Below are positions 42,266-55,300 of a DNA stretch of 64,000 nt, piece by piece (positions within the stretch are counted from its first letter, which is position 1; the number at the start of each line of letters is the position of its first letter). The stretch is from Caenorhabditis remanei. Taxonomy: Eukaryota; Nematoda; Chromadorea; Rhabditida; Rhabditidae. The notes under the pieces are model-generated. The model saw only the letters and a list, made by a program, of their open reading frames with translations. It was not told the origin of the DNA and ran no database searches. The stretch is taken from assembly GCF_010183535.1 (NCBI RefSeq), contig NC_071330.1, positions 3,143,717 to 3,207,716 on the forward strand. The letters run 5' to 3'. The translations under genes and the position numbers were made by a program.

Positions 42266-42349
42266 TCATAAAACTTTCGTATAAAACAATATAAACATAA
42301 TCAATCCAGTGATGACAACGACTCCAGTGACCAGAATGCAAATTTTCGT
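42266..42349 (-). CDS. unc-64: unc-64 alternative membrane-anchor exon 3 (most distal)
   Basis: The acceptor ATTGCAG precedes 28 codons: [20 protein letters not shown], then LFYTKVL and stop. It is a single hydrophobic helix with a basic start. The phase matches the end of the common exon at 44446. Confidence 0.85.
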   Translation of the reverse strand, partial: TKICILVTGVVVITGLIMFILFYTKVL

Positions 42350-45300
42350 CTGCAATAATCGATTAATGACTTTTTTCTTTCGAAAAATGTTAACGGTTTG
42401 GTGAGTTTCGTGTTAAAGCGATACATTATTTTATTGATCGATTGTTTTTTTTTGGTTGGTTGGATTGTTGGTGAGTGAAACATAGAAAGTGGGCTAATGA
42501 CACAGAGAAAAACAGAAATTTCGGGTCCTACGTGGAAAATTTTGGAATTTTTTTCGGATTATAATTTTCGAAATAAATTAGAAAAGAATAAAGCAACGAT
42601 TTGATGTTTGAGAGATGTTTTTCATTTTCTCGCTGGTTATTACGGTAGTCAAAAAACGTGGCACGGTGTTTGCGGACTTCTGACTTTATCTCCGCAAACA
42701 CCGAGTTGTGGCGGGAGATTTGAAAAAAAACCCTCAAATTGAGATCGTAATTCTAAAAGAAATTGAAGAAAAAACACACATTGCGAAGGGAAACTATTGC
42801 TTGGTCAAGTTCGGAGGGGTGAAAAATGGAAAAAGCGCGAGCGAAGGGAGACAATTAAAGAGAGAAAACGAAGGCAGTGGGTATACAAAAAGTGTCTGAT
42901 GACGTGGCGAGAGTGCCACGTGTATTGCATTAAAACGGGGGGCGGGACGGAGGAGGCAAATAATATTAAATTAAAAAATAAATTATTAAATTATTTAGAA
43001 TTCTTAATTAGCTCTACTTTGCCTATACTCTAAATTAGCTTTATAATTACGGGGACGCGGGGCCTCTCTAGGAAATTTGGTTCATTTTGGAGCCGTTTCT
43101 TTTAAAAATGGGAAATACTATCATGGAAAACACAGGGATAATTTTGGAAGACACAAAAAATGGTGGTGGGAAAGGGAAGGGGGCGGAGCTTATATTCCAG
43201 GAATATACTGTATGAGCCAAAGGGAGAGAATGACAATGATGACGGTGACGACGATCAAAATGATGATCTTCTTCTGAAAGTGAAAAAAACAAAGGTTAGA
43301 ATTGTGAATTAGACATTTCACATATTTATGACGACAAAAAACAACGACACCAATATATGACACACGGAGGTACGGAAACGCGCTCTATTGACAATTCTCA
43401 GTGGAGCGCGCTTGCAGCAATCCCTCTGTGTGCGTATAATTAAAATGCACAATACAAAGTGGACAACTTGAGAGACACAGATATGAATAAATCACAGGAG
43501 AATTGAGACACAAAAATCACATTTAAAGCACCCAGGGGAGTTGAAATTAAATAAGTTAGAGAAAGTAAAAAAAATTAGTTTTTTTGGAGAAAAAAGTTTT
43601 TGGTGGAATCGACCTTTAGATTGGTTTTTTGAATTGTGCTATAGAGCGCGATTGCAACTTATTAAAATTCAAAAATCTCGGTTTTGCAACCGCGCTCTAC
43701 CGAAACTGAAGAATCGAAAATCGAGAGACGCAGCGGAAATAAAGACAATTTTCACAAGATTGCGGTGGAGCGCAGTTGATGCAATCTCGCTCCATTGTAC
43801 AAAAGTTTAGAAACCTTGTAGGAGTTTGGAAACCGCGCTCTACTGACAATCAGAAAGTGCGCTCTAATGATGGTCTGAGGAATTAGAGACGCAAAAAAAA
43901 CCTGGGGCGGGGTTTCGACAAAGTTCGGCCACCAGTTTTTAGCTAATTTTTTGCAAAACATTTCAACTTGTTTCTCAAAAGTGCGCTCCAGCAACGAACA
44001 GATTTGATTTTTTTCCGAGTCGCGTTGCGTGCGCGTCGCGGTTCATACCGTGCCAACCATTGTGCGACGGAGCGCACTTACCCCTCGCACTGCTGTGAAC
44101 AACACCAATTTAAAGATTCGAAATTCCACGTGTCAAACTTTTTTCACCGAACACGAAAACGTTGGGAAGACGAAGAAGAACTACTAGAGTAAGATGGTTT
44201 AACGGGTGCTACAACAACAGAAGTGGCCGCATTCGAAACGACAACCCAAACGACGACGGCGATGACGATGACGAGAATAACGACAACAATTAACACAAAT
44301 ATATAGCATTTCGTCTGAAACAAAACTTAGGACATTGGACAACGAAAATGCGCTCCACCGAGAAATTCACAGTGGAGCGCGTTTGCTAGACAGCATGCAC
44401 CAGAGTTACACATGAACAGCATTACCAGAAACGTAAAAAACGAACCCTTCTCGCCTTCGACTGGTACTGAACCGCCTTCTTCGTGTCGGCGACGGCGCGA
44501 TCGACGAATTCTTTCGCGTGCTCCACGTTGTACTCAATTCGATCTACCATCTCTCCCTGCAATTATTTGATCTACCAAAATACGAGCAAATCAATCAATA
44601 AAAACCTGAGATTCGACGAGCATCGCCATATCCATAAACATATCGTGTAGTTCTCGAATGGAACTCTCCAATTTCATGATATCATTGTGTCGTGCTTCGA
44701 TGTCTGCCAGCGTCTGTTTGGCTTGTTGTGTATCTGTGATGATTCCTTGAGTGAAGACTCCCGGATTTCCGCTTTCAATCATCTCTTCCAGATCTTCGTC
44801 GCCGACTTGCTTTCCGGCTGAAAATGTTGGGTTTTTAGTCGGGAATTTTTACATTTTTTTGAAAATTAAAATCGAATCCCAAATAGGTTTAGGTGGAGCG
44901 AGACTGGTACACACTTATTGCGATTGTATAATCACGGCACACTTCTTACAAACGCGCTCTACCGAAACCGAAGAAACATTTTTCCAGGGCATTTCGGTAG
45001 AGCGCAGTTGTAAGAAGCGTGCCGTACTAATACAATCGTGGCATAGTTTTTACATGTGCGCTCTACCGAACCCATAATTTCTTAATCTCGGTAGAGCGAG
45101 TTTACATCAACTTTTTGCCTTTGTTGTACAGCTACCGTAGTCCGGGGATTACTGTAGCTTCCGTAACCCCTCAAAACGCAATTTTTTGAAGAATTTCGGT
45201 CGGGCGAGGTTGCAATACCGTAATCCTCCCCTAGCGTTCGTTTTTTGGGTTACTGTAGCTACAGTAACTCTACAGTAGCCGTTAGACCTTCACATTTTCA

Positions 45301-48300
45301 GAAAATTCTAAATGTTCCCTGGAGCGAACTTTCATATCTTATTTCCTAGAAATACATTTATTAGGTTTTTTCCCGGCAATCAGATTCAGACTAATTCAAT
45401 TTTCTCTCATATTTGTTTTCCCTCTCAAATCAAATCAACTCACCAATATCCAATTGTCTCTGAATTCTTCCTTTACACCTCTCTCGATAGTCGGTTTGTG
45501 TCTTGTTGTAATCCGTCATCACCTCCACAAATCGCCTCGACAGTGTACTGTGTTGAGTCTTTCTGATTCTCAAGTCCGCGTTTCCGGCGCCTGCCTGATT
45601 CTCGTCATGTTCGATGGCGTTCTCGATCAATTTCAGTTTTCCGCGCACTTTATTCGCCGCTCGTTTGATCACTGCCATCAACTCGTCGAGCTCTTCTTTG
45701 GTTTCTGGAAACAATTAATTAGAGTTAACTTTGAAGTAACGTTACGGTATTGGGATAAATGTTATCTATGTTACATTTATATTGATTTTGATCTACATTT
45801 CAAGATCTCCATTTTTGTAGTTGACAACTTTTTGATAGCTCCTTCAGTTTTTGAGATATAAGCGATAGAGTGTCTGCCATGTCTACGCCTCCGCTCTCTT
45901 ACCCTCTTAACTTCGACCTGCTATAACTCTTGACCTAGAAAAGCTATCAAAAAGTTGTCAACTACAAAAATTTGCAGAATTTTATAAAAATGATTTTTGT
46001 AATTGACAACTTTTTAGTAAAAGCTAACCCTGAAGATTTATAGTTGATTAAAAGTTGGTCTCTCTGGGATGGCTTAAAGCTGTCAATTACAAAATTTGAG
46101 GTATTTTCCGTTACAATAATGGTGACAAAACTTGCCTAATCATTTTTTCACAACTTTCAATTAAAGATAGTGAGCGGGAAGAGAGAACGCAGAGAAGCTA
46201 GAGTGACTGACTTCTCTGCGTCTCTGCTCTCTTCCCTTCTCAACTTCAACCTGTTATAACTCTTGACCTAGAAAAGCTATCAAAAAGTTGTCAACTACAA
46301 AAATGTGCAGAATTTTATGAACATCATTTTTGTAATTAATAACTTTTTTGTAAAAGCTAATCCTGAGGAGTTATAGTTGATTGAAAGTTAATGACTTACA
46401 ACTCCCTTGGAAAACGTTATCAATTCTAATTATGGACGAATTTGGTATATTTTCATAAAATTAGAAAAATAAATGTCTACTCACAATTCTAGGATTCCAA
46501 TTTTAAGTTATCTTGAAATAGAAAAGAGAGGTAGGGAGAGCGCAGAGAAGCTGGAGTGTCTGACTTCTCTGCGCCTCCCTTCGTTCATATTCTCAAGTTC
46601 CACCTGTTATAACTCTTGACCTAGAACAGCTATCAAAAAGTTATCAACTGCAAAAATGTGCAAAATTTCATTAAAAATATTTTTGTAGTTGATCGCTTTT
46701 TTCTGCAACCCTTCTCTGCGGAGTTATGAGCTTACTCTGATCATTAACCGGATTCGAGAGAATTGCCGAGTGTTTCTTCTTGACCTCCTCCACATTGTTC
46801 GCTATAATATCCACACTTCCACGTATTTCTTCGACCTGTAACACAATTTTTCTTTGTTTTCTTTATTATTCTCCTTTTTTTCCGTCTATCAAAAACCCAG
46901 CCGTAAAATTCCTAAAGAATCTTTCTTATGAATTGAAAATAGGTCGTCTCCTTCGTCTCTCGATGGAAAAAGAGCGCAAAAACTATGAATATTCAATCGC
47001 CCCCTCATGGGAAACAGAGACGAAATGGTCACCCCCCAGCCATCTATTTTGAAAAATCGGAGCTAGAAAAGGGGAAAAACGAAAAGAGGGGAGTGTTGCG
47101 AAATATCCTGTCGTCACAATCAAATTTGACACGGCCAGGAAAATATATTTGAACAGCTTAAGCGATAGAAACTCGGATGTTCATGAAACAATATTATGAC
47201 GAGGGTGACACCTTTTTATCGTGTATCCAGAAATTGCGCTCCACCGAAATCCTCTTGTCTTGTTTTCAAATTGTTTACAGTTGCAGTAGAGCGCGGTTGT
47301 GAAAACCGTACTGCGCTCTATTGAATCTGGGGAAAACACAATTTTCGAGTGGATTTCGGTAGAGCGCGATTGTAAAAATAGTTTTGTGAAGCTGGACTTC
47401 AATCGTAAGGTTCTACTAGCATACCACAACTGCGCTCCACCGAACCCTTCTATTTTTGTACAGTTTCGATAGAGCACGGTTGTAAAAAACGTATAATTGT
47501 GAATTTTTCAGTTTACGGTATTTGTAAACACGCTCTGTCGAAACCTAGAGAGACGCAGACAGTAAAAGAGATGAAAAACGATTTCGTTTGAGCGCACTTG
47601 CTAAAATTGAAATTCACGTGAGGATCAGAATCTGACCACCCCACAGGGTACTGTAGAAACTGAAGTTTGACTACTGTAAGGTTATGGTAGATACAGTAAC
47701 CCAAAATGCCCCTGAAAAATGTCTCTTTTTCTCTGAATCTCTCAATATCGTACACTATTTTGTTCGGCTTCCGTAGAGCGCGGTTGTAAGAAGCGTGCCG
47801 TGCTAATATCTCACAGGCTACTGTAGAATTGCGTGCGTCAACTAAAGTTTGGCTACTGTAAGGTTATGATAGATCAAACTTGCTCAGCTGAAATCATCCA
47901 AAAAAGTTGCAGTGAACTCGAATAATCGAAAATTCAAGACCTTCTATAGCTACACGATTAAGGATTTACGGTATCACGACTATTAGCTCGGTACAGTTCT
48001 TACAATCGCGCTCCACCGAAATGTCCCTGAAAATTGTCTCTTTTTCTCTGAATCTCTCAATTTCGCACACTATTTTCTTCGGTTTCGGTAGAGCGCGGTT
48101 GTAAGAAGCGTGCCGTGCTAATATGTCGGTTTAATTTCAGAATAATTTCCGGGGAAATCTCAAAAAAAGGTTAACCTGCTCGAAGAACTCCTCCATATAC
48201 TGTGCATTTCCGGTGTCCATGTGCATATCATCATCCTGCTCATCCTCGGACTGCGCCGCTTTCAAAGCGGCCAATCTGGAAAAAAAATCTCTTTGAAAAC

Positions 48301-48367
48301 TATGATTCATTCTACATATCCTGTTCCTAAACCGTCTTTAAAAGGTGACTCACCTGTCCTTAGTCAT
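42266..48367 (-). CDS. unc-64: Syntaxin 1 (neuronal t-SNARE)
   Basis: Common exons 48367-48354, 48275-48176, 46835-46736, 45704-45444, 44817-44606 and 44556-44446 encode 266 residues. One of three anchor exons (44314-44144, 43273-43190 or 42349-42266) completes the protein; with either short one it is 293 residues, against 291 that I recall for C. elegans UNC-64. Syntaxin pairs with SNAP-25 and synaptobrevin to drive vesicle fusion at the plasma membrane. Seen: [13 protein letters not shown] start, YMEEFFEQ, Habc helices, SNARE motif with central Gln in [16 protein letters not shown]. If the last common exon is not spliced, the frame reads VRFLRFW then stop, without an anchor. Large introns are full of MITEs. 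Confidence 0.96.
42655..42715. repeat. Short palindrome with GGTGTTTGCGGA core
   Basis: CGGTGTTTGCGGA (42667) and TCCGCAAACACCG (42695-42707) form a hairpin with a short loop between two unc-64 anchor exons. The same core occurs in the tim-1 foldback at 24262-24388. Confidence 0.75.
43190..43273 (-). CDS. unc-64: unc-64 alternative membrane-anchor exon 2
   Basis: The acceptor CTTTCAG precedes 28 codons: [20 protein letters not shown], then IQYIPGI and stop. It is the same length as the distal anchor exon but unrelated in detail. Confidence 0.85.
   Translation of the reverse strand, partial: KKIIILIVVTVIIVILSLWLIQYIPGI
43375..43885. repeat. Cluster of diverged GCGCTC repeat arms
   Basis: GCGCTCTATTG / CAGTGGAGCGCGC (43380-43420), TAGAGCGCGATTGCAA / TTGCAACCGCGCTCTACCGAAA (43640-43705), GCGGTGGAGCGCAG (43763) and GCGCTCTACTG (43834) lie between anchor exons 1 and 2. 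They are half-sites without the usual outer ends. Confidence 0.65.
44144..44314 (-). CDS. unc-64: unc-64 alternative membrane-anchor exon 1 (proximal, with tail)
   Basis: The acceptor GTTTCAG precedes 57 codons. A Val/Ile-rich helix ([20 protein letters not shown]) is followed by an unusual lumenal/extracellular tail ([18 protein letters not shown] and a serine run ending QRFRVR), then TGA. The tail of about 28 residues beyond the helix is longer than normal for a plasma-membrane syntaxin. Confidence 0.75.
   Translation of the reverse strand, partial: TKCYIFVLIVVVILVIVIAVVVWVVVSNAATSVVVAPVKPSYSSSSSSSSQRFRVR
44931..45112. repeat. Two adjacent GCGCTC family elements in an unc-64 intron
   Basis: A compact copy (44931-45031, ATCACGGCACACTTC to GTGCCGTACTAAT, spacer mostly deleted) is followed by a second type, TTTTACATGTGCGCTCTACCG / TCGGTAGAGCGAGTTTACAT (45048-45112). 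The second type recurs at 51268-51358 and 60856-60920. Confidence 0.75.
45775..46710. repeat. Array of TTGTAGTTGACAACTTTT inverted modules
   Basis: Three related units, each with TTTTTGTAGTTGACAACTTTT, GCTATCAAAAAGTTGTCAACT and a CTCTGCG block, are spread through this 1-kb unc-64 intron. Similar sequence occurs at 51860-52030 and 52380-52850, and within anoctamin introns 1 and 2. Confidence 0.75.
47226..47812. repeat. Chain of GCGCTC family copies and halves
   Basis: Inverted pairs occur at 47226-47375, 47418-47492 and 47520-47600. A half element (47700-47812) keeps the TGTCTCTTTTTCTCTG spacer and the right arm ending GTGCCGTGCTAATA but lacks the left arm. Confidence 0.7.
47981..48123. repeat. 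GCGCTC palindromic MITE, full-length copy in unc-64 intron
   Basis: It runs from TATTAGCTCGGTACAG to GCGTGCCGTGCTAATA with the standard spacer. It ends about 50 bases from the exon at 48176. Confidence 0.88.
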
Positions 48368-48846
48368 CGCTGCTTCCTCCTTTTCTTCTCAATTTGGGTC
48401 TCGACACGAAATAGTTCCTAACACTGTGAAGGCATAGATGGGGGTGGAAAGATCTGTAAGGTAAGGAAATAGAGATAACAGAGAGAGAAAAAAGAAGGAA
48501 AAGAGCAAAAAATAAGTGAGAGTCTAGGGAGGGGGGAGCCGCCGCGCGTAAAACCGAATAGAAGGCGTCGTCGAGTCGTCGTCGGGAGGGCCGTTTTAGA
48601 AAAGAGAGGGGGAGAGCACAGGGCTCCCTCCGGAGACGAGCTCTTTTGGAAAAGAAGAGAAAGTGAGAAGAGACAGAGAGAGAGACAGAGAGACAGAGAG
48701 AGCACATCTGTTCGATGAGAGAGGAGAGACACTGTGAGAGAGTATGCTCTGCTGAGAGACCCTCTCCCCCCTCTCCGTTGGTTTCCATGCTTTTGCGTGT
48801 CAAGGGGCGTGGCTTCTCTCTCTTTTTATTTCCACTGTTCTCTGCG

Positions 48847-48885
<39 letters not shown>

Positions 48886-48960
48886 TTTTTCCTTTTTGAG
48901 AGGGAAGAAACAACGGGATTTTAGAGGAGAGGGACAGATGGAATTGAGGTCGCGACTGTT
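48368..48960 (-). promoter_or_regulatory. unc-64 5' flank with CT/GA microsatellite
   Basis: A purine/pyrimidine-asymmetric block precedes the syntaxin start. It includes a (TC)n run of over 30 bases at 48848-48880 and several GAGAGACAGAGAG stretches near 48670-48710. No TATA box or trans-splice acceptor is obvious within the first 50 bases upstream of the ATG. Confidence 0.45.
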
Positions 48961-49028
48961 TGTTGAAAGTGTGCTCCACTGGAACGTTTCGGTGGAGCGC
49001 GTTTACAGCAGAAACTCTAAAGCACATC

Positions 49029-49310
49029 TATTAGCTCGACACAGTTCTTACAACTGCGCTCCACCGAAGTGCCCTTGAAAAATGTCACTTTTTCTCTGCG
49101 TCTCTCAATTTCGCACACTATTTTCTTCGGTTTCGGTAGAGCGCGGTTGTAAGAAGCGCGCCGTGCTAACATTTGCGCATTACAGTTCTTACAAGTTCGC
49201 TCTACCGAAGTATGAAAGGGAAATCGGGAGAGACTCAGAGGAAAAAGACATTTCTCAAGAAAAGTTCGGTGGAGCGCGGTTGCAAAAACTGCGCCGTGTT
49301 GATAGAGAAT
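49029..49310. repeat. Two tandem GCGCTC MITEs upstream of unc-64
   Basis: A full copy (49029-49171, TATTAGCTCGACACAG to GCCGTGCTAACA) is followed directly by a second, diverged copy (about 49172-49310, ending GCGCCGTGTTGATA). Confidence 0.82.
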
Positions 49311-52300
49311 AGTCGGCTCTGGAATTTCGGTACAGCGAGGGGTATGAGGTAAGTGCGCTCTGTTGAGAAATACGAATCTACAGTAAGACAGGGATGTGGT
49401 ACGTGGTACGGTGACAATTTTAAAATACTTACGATATCTATTTAAAAAAAAATCAATTTGAAATTTTCAATTTGAAAAATCAAATTGAAAGTTCGCTGAG
49501 TATCGACTCACAGTAATCACTGCAGACGATACGCAGCAGTTTCGAAAAAAACGCGGGAATTTGAAATTTTCATATTCGTTTCTTTATACGATAGAACGAA
49601 ACCATTAGACGACCGGTGTTCAAAAAAAGACAAAAAAATGTGGCAACATCGCTCTACCGGGCTCGAAAAATTTTCGTGACGCGCAAGTTTTTTTTCTAGA
49701 AAAAAACCCGGAAATATACCATCCCTGTTTTTATCTTTGGGAATCTCAACTCTCAACTTTTCGTCATCGAAAACTTCTTCGTCATGGTACAACCGCTCTC
49801 TACCGAAACTGTCATTCGTCGTCCGGTAGAGCGCATTTACAAAAACCGAGAAGCGCAAGTAAAGAACAAAAAGAGAAAAAACGTGAAAATGAAGCCATTT
49901 CTCCCATCAAACCACCCCTTCTAAATAGATTATTCAAATTGCTCCGAGAAAACGAATTTCAAAGTTTTTTCCTCTCCATCTCAATTTCCTTTTTAGTTTT
50001 TTTTTTCGAGAAGAAGCCAGGACTATTTTCTCAGAAGGGGAAATGAAGTCGATTTCCCTAAATGATTAAAAAAAAGTGGGAAATGCAAAAAAACTGATAA
50101 GAAAGTGTTAGGAAGGGAAGGTGCAACATTTATTGGTATGACTCATAATATTATTTTTTGAAAAACGAATTACGGTGAGTCATGACCTGTGGGATTACTG
50201 TAGCTACAGTAACCTAGAGAAGCATAAATTTCAAGATTTTTCGTTCAGATCAAACGACTAAAATGACGGGAGAAATGAAGAAATTTCTGAGACATAATCC
50301 CTAGTCCTCTCCGAAGGCTCTCAATAAGTGGATTCAATATTTTATACTATTTTTCGGAGGTTTTTCGGACAGATTTCGCTAGGCAACACCGTGGAGAAAA
50401 AACATGAGATTTTGAGAGGGGGAAGGGGATACGGCAGTTCAGAAAAATTCATAGAAAAATACATTGAAATCGAGACATACTTGATTTGAAAGCTGATTAG
50501 CTCGAAAGGAGTATCAAAACTAAAGAAAAATAGCGAAGGAAATGGAGAAACACAGAAACGATTTCGGTAGAGCGCAGTTTTACAGATGATTGTTCGGTGG
50601 AGCGAGCTTACATACTTCTCAAAATTGATACCGTAAGACCAGACTATGAGAAAGCTATGATGTCCTCGTGAGTTGTCGAGCAAGTGCGCTCCAGTGAGAT
50701 GTTTGATTCTACAGTAAGACAGGGACGTGGTACTGTACCGACTCACAGTTTTTACTGCCGTGTCGGAGATGATGTTTTGGAATGTTCTCTAAACAGAATT
50801 ACCCATTTTAAAACCAAGTCCGACCTGGCTTCTCACAATTTTTCAAATATGACGGTTTCAGAACGTCCCGGTTTTGAAATGACCCCAGGTTTGTCTCTAG
50901 TGGAAACCGGTCGAATTAGAACCGCCCGTTTTAGAACCGAGTCAGAACAGCAACGAATCTTTTCAAATTTCAGAGTCACTGGACCTGTTTCTAGAGTGCT
51001 CCAGGAGGGTTTTGAGTGTCGAAATGTCTCGGTTGCCTACTTTTTGGGTCAGAAACGTCCAAGACCCGATTCTGGCTATTCTGATTCGTCCCAGTTCTCT
51101 ATTTAAAAAAGTGATCCAATAGAACCGCCCGAATTCGAACAGCCCTTCTATTAGCACGGCACGATTCTTACAACCGCGCTCTACCGAAACCGAAGGAAAT
51201 AGTGTGCGAAATTGAGAGACTCAGAGAAAAAGAAGCATTTTTGCATTTCGGTAGAGCGCATAGTTTTTACATGTGCGCTCTACCGAACCCATAATTTCTT
51301 AATCTCGATAGAGCGAAGTTCTTGTCACCGGTATTTCGGTAGAGCGAGTTTACATCAACGGATTCGGGGTAGCACCAAAAATTGCAACATTACGAATGGA
51401 ATAACCTAAAACGATTCTTCGTCCAATTCGTCCAATGTTTATAGAAACCTCCTACTCTTTCAAAATACGAAATTCGATATTTTCCTGGTTGTTGTCATTG
51501 TCATCCCCTCTCTCTCTCTCTCTCTGTCTTCCCATCTCTTTCCCATTGACAGGGCTCTTCCGAAATATTTCACGTCTTCTTCTTCTTCTTCCCAACGTCT
51601 TCTGAATCGTCTTCGAAAAAAAGGAAGTGGTGTTGGTTGGGGAAACGAAACGAGAAGCGGGAGAGAGAGACAAAAGTTCATCTAAGCCTCCGCCCATTTT
51701 TTTTTGTTGGTGAGGCTCAATTTCGTGTTGTTGGTGGTGGTGGTAGAACAAGAAATGGAATAAAAGAAGAAATAAGAGTTCGTCAACTTTAAGGGAGCGT
51801 CAGGGTGGCAAGGATAGTAAGAGGTGTCTTAAATTTATACTCATTGTGACCTTCTAGTCAAGACCTTCATTTTTGTAGTTGACAACTTTTTTGTAAATGC
51901 CCACCCCAGAAAGATATGATTGATTGAAGTTGATAGCATCAAAGTGGTTGTTACTTTCTACTGACTATGAGCTTCAGCGGGCTATAACTCTCTAGGGTGA
52001 GCTCTTACGAAAAAGTTGTCAAATACAAAAATGGAGAACTAGATTTGATCTACATGTCTTGCAAAATTAAAAATTACATAATAGCTTGTGAAATCATGAG
52101 ATGGTCTCAATGTTTGTCATTTTCAATGATCGGTATTGTACAAAACGGCCCGGTCAGAGGAATGACTTTAAATTTGAACATGTGTATTTCAGATGATATA
52201 AATCCCGATATTCTTATTAATATCCGAACATTGTTTACCTAAATCAAGTTAGAACGTCGGAATTTCAGAAAAACGAAGATACTGGAAAATTATCGGTCAA

Positions 52301-55300
52301 GGGGAGATCTTGAGAAATCATTGCTGCTATTAAGTTTAAAAATTGCAATTTTTATCTCAGAAGTTTTATTGTACTCAACTTCAAGCTGTTATATCTCTTG
52401 ACCTAGAGCAGGTATCAAAAAGTTGTCAACTACAAAAATGTGTAGAATTTCTTAACGATTAATTTTGTAGTTGACAGCTTTTTTGTAAAGATTAACCCGG
52501 AGATTTATAGTTCGTTGAAAATCGGTCTCACTGATATTGCGTAGTACGAGAAAGCTGTTGTCAACTACAAAAGTTTAGGTGTATTGTCAGTTACAACAAT
52601 GTTGACAAAATTTGTTTTATTGTTTTTTTTCACAACTTAAAGATAGTGAACGGAAAGAGAGAGCGCAGAGAAGCTAGAGTGTCTGACTTCTCTGCGCCTC
52701 CGCTCTCTCACCCTCTCAAGTTCCACCTGTTATAACTCTTGACCTAGAACAGCTATCAAAAAGTTGTCAAGTGCAAGAATGTGCAAAGTTTCATAAGGAT
52801 TATTTTTGTAGTTGACAACTTTTATGTAGGAGCCGTCCCTAGAAAGTTATGGTTGGTTGAAATGCTACTTTGACTGGAGGTCTATCTGTTATCAGTGGAA
52901 CGATACTTACAACTGCGCTCAAAACGATTTCGATAGAGCGCGATTGCAAAAACTTTGCTCTGCTAATAGAGTGAAAATTACGGAACTACAAATTCCCCTC
53001 GCAAACATACAACCATGTTTCTTCCTCTTCTTCACTCCCTTTCCACTTCCTTAAGCTATTTTGACTCGCTCATTCATCTTGCTCTTTTCTGAGAGAAGCC
53101 ATGATATCTCTACGATTCATCTTTAGTTCTTCCTCACAATTTGTATCTTTTTTGACAATCAAAACATCACTAATCCTTCTACGTCATTTACAAGATCTCT
53201 ACGGTAATAGCGCTCTACCTCACAGAGTCAAAAAAACAAAAAAATGGGAAAAATAGAGAGAAAAGGAGACCTAATAAGCCGTAAAAACGGGAGAGTTGTC
53301 GTTTATATATTTATAAAAAAAACATATACATATCCATTGGTGGGGGCAAACGGTGACAAGAGAGTGGGTGACAGAGAAATAGAGATCATCATAATAATAT
53401 TTTCTCTCTCTTTCGGTTTTTGAATGAAATAAAAAGAGAGAGAGATAAACAAAGAATACGTGGAATAGTCTCTGGAGAGGGGAGTAGAGGAAGAGACAAA
53501 CAATAATAATATGGGGGCTAATGAGGTAGATTTTGTTATTTGTTAGGTGTCGGATAAAATGAGATTTACGATATGCGAGAATATTAGTGTTTACAAGCGC
53601 GCTCTATTGAAACTGATTGTGAAGGGAAAATTGTGTTAGAAAAGAATTCACCCGTCTTACGACCGCGCTCTACCGAAACCCAAGAAAATAGTGTGCGAAA
53701 TTGAGAGACTCAGAGAAAAATATACATTTTCAAGGGGATTTCGGTGGAGCGCGGTTGTAAGAAGCGTGTCGTGTTAATAGAGGCGGGCAGAAAAAAGATT
53801 TCGGTGGAGCGCAAGTGTAAAAACTTTTTTGTGCTCGTTGAGAGTTGTTGACTTTCCGAGAAGTCCGTTACTAACAATTATCCGTTAAGTTTTTTGTGTA
53901 CTGGATCAGAAAAAAAAGCAAGTACTGTCAGAGACATGGCAAAAGTCATTGAAAAAATTGACGATGATGTAACTCTGGTGTACGGTAACTCTCTTATACT
54001 GTAGCACTGGTATACTATAGTCCAGGCCTACTGTGGCATTTTGAGTCAACTGCTTACGTATCACACATATTTTGAAATTTGCTGAACAGCGACTATCAAT
54101 TTGAAAGTCAGTGAGGGGTTGAAACTTAACTAATGGTGTGTCCAAAGTTGCTACAACGACAAATCTGCGGCGTCCAAAGTTGATTTGTAGGTTTGCAGGT
54201 TTCGCAGTTGAAAAATTAAGAATGAGCAATAACGCATAACTGGAATACTACAAATCTACAAATCAACTTTAGCCACCGCAGATTTGTCGTTTTTGCTGTT
54301 TTGAAGCAACTTTGGACGCACCATAAGAAACCGGCGGGATGTTCCGAAAATTTCAAAACCATGGTGCGCGTGTTGTATTCCAAAAAACACAAAACTACAA
54401 CGAGGTTATCAATTTGCTAGGTATTGACCGATACTATAGCTCTGATACTGTAAGTGCGAATTCGCTGAGTAGCGACTCACACATTAAAAATACTGTAGCG
54501 GCAATAATACGAAATGTCTTTGATACACCGGGTGGCTGAAAAGAATAGTCCGGTAACCGAAAATAAGAAAAACCAAAAATTTAAGAATCGGAACTTTTCA
54601 TATTTGGGAAAAGGCCAGTAATCGAAGAACGGAATCGATATTGTTTGGTACGAAACATTTTTTGAGATTTCTTTTTTGAATTTTTCAGAAAAAACGGTCA
54701 TAAAACAGGGCATCAGTAAAATTTTTTTAAAAATGGGAAGTTGGGTTTTGATTCAAATTCCAACTTCTCAATGATTTCACCACTAGAAAAGAACTCACCC
54801 TTCTCTTTTTCTTTTTTTCAAACTGAAAGTTTTGTGGGTGTCAGTGTCGTGTGCTCCCGGTTGTAACGTATTTATGTCGACTAACCAAATTAAAGGCATA
54901 CTAAAACTTTCGAAAAAAAGAGAAAGGAAGCGAAAAAAAAAGTGTCTCGAAGAGAGTAATAAACTAGTATGGGGCGGGTAGAGGGAGTGAAAACATAGGA
55001 AAAAGAAGCCAATTTGGAGAAGAGAGAGAAGCCGAAAGAGTAGAGAGAAAAGAGCCCAAAAAAACTTGCACGCATATAAAAAAGCGCTCTTTTTTCCTGG
55101 ACGTCTTCTCCTTCTTCTTCTTCTTTTTTGCGAAGAAGAAGTGTATGTGGAGAAAAGTTTGACGACGAAGCGAAGAAGGAGAAGAGAGGTTGTAATCAAG
55201 CCAGTTTCGGGAAGAAGTTGTTGAGGAGGAGAAGGAAAAGAAGAAGAAGAAGAAGATGCTCACGAAGAAGAAGAAGAAGAAGATATGTTTGTGTTCTTCT

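Noticed and set aside
48360..48803. 147-residue minus-strand ORF and overlapping frames upstream of unc-64
   Set aside because: The frames arise from CT/GA-rich simple sequence; no domain and no splice-compatible continuation was seen.
50684..51106. 140-residue + strand ORF
   Set aside because: It lies in a dispersed repeat containing ACAGTAAGACAGGG and GTTTTGAAA-type motifs; no protein family or splice structure is apparent.
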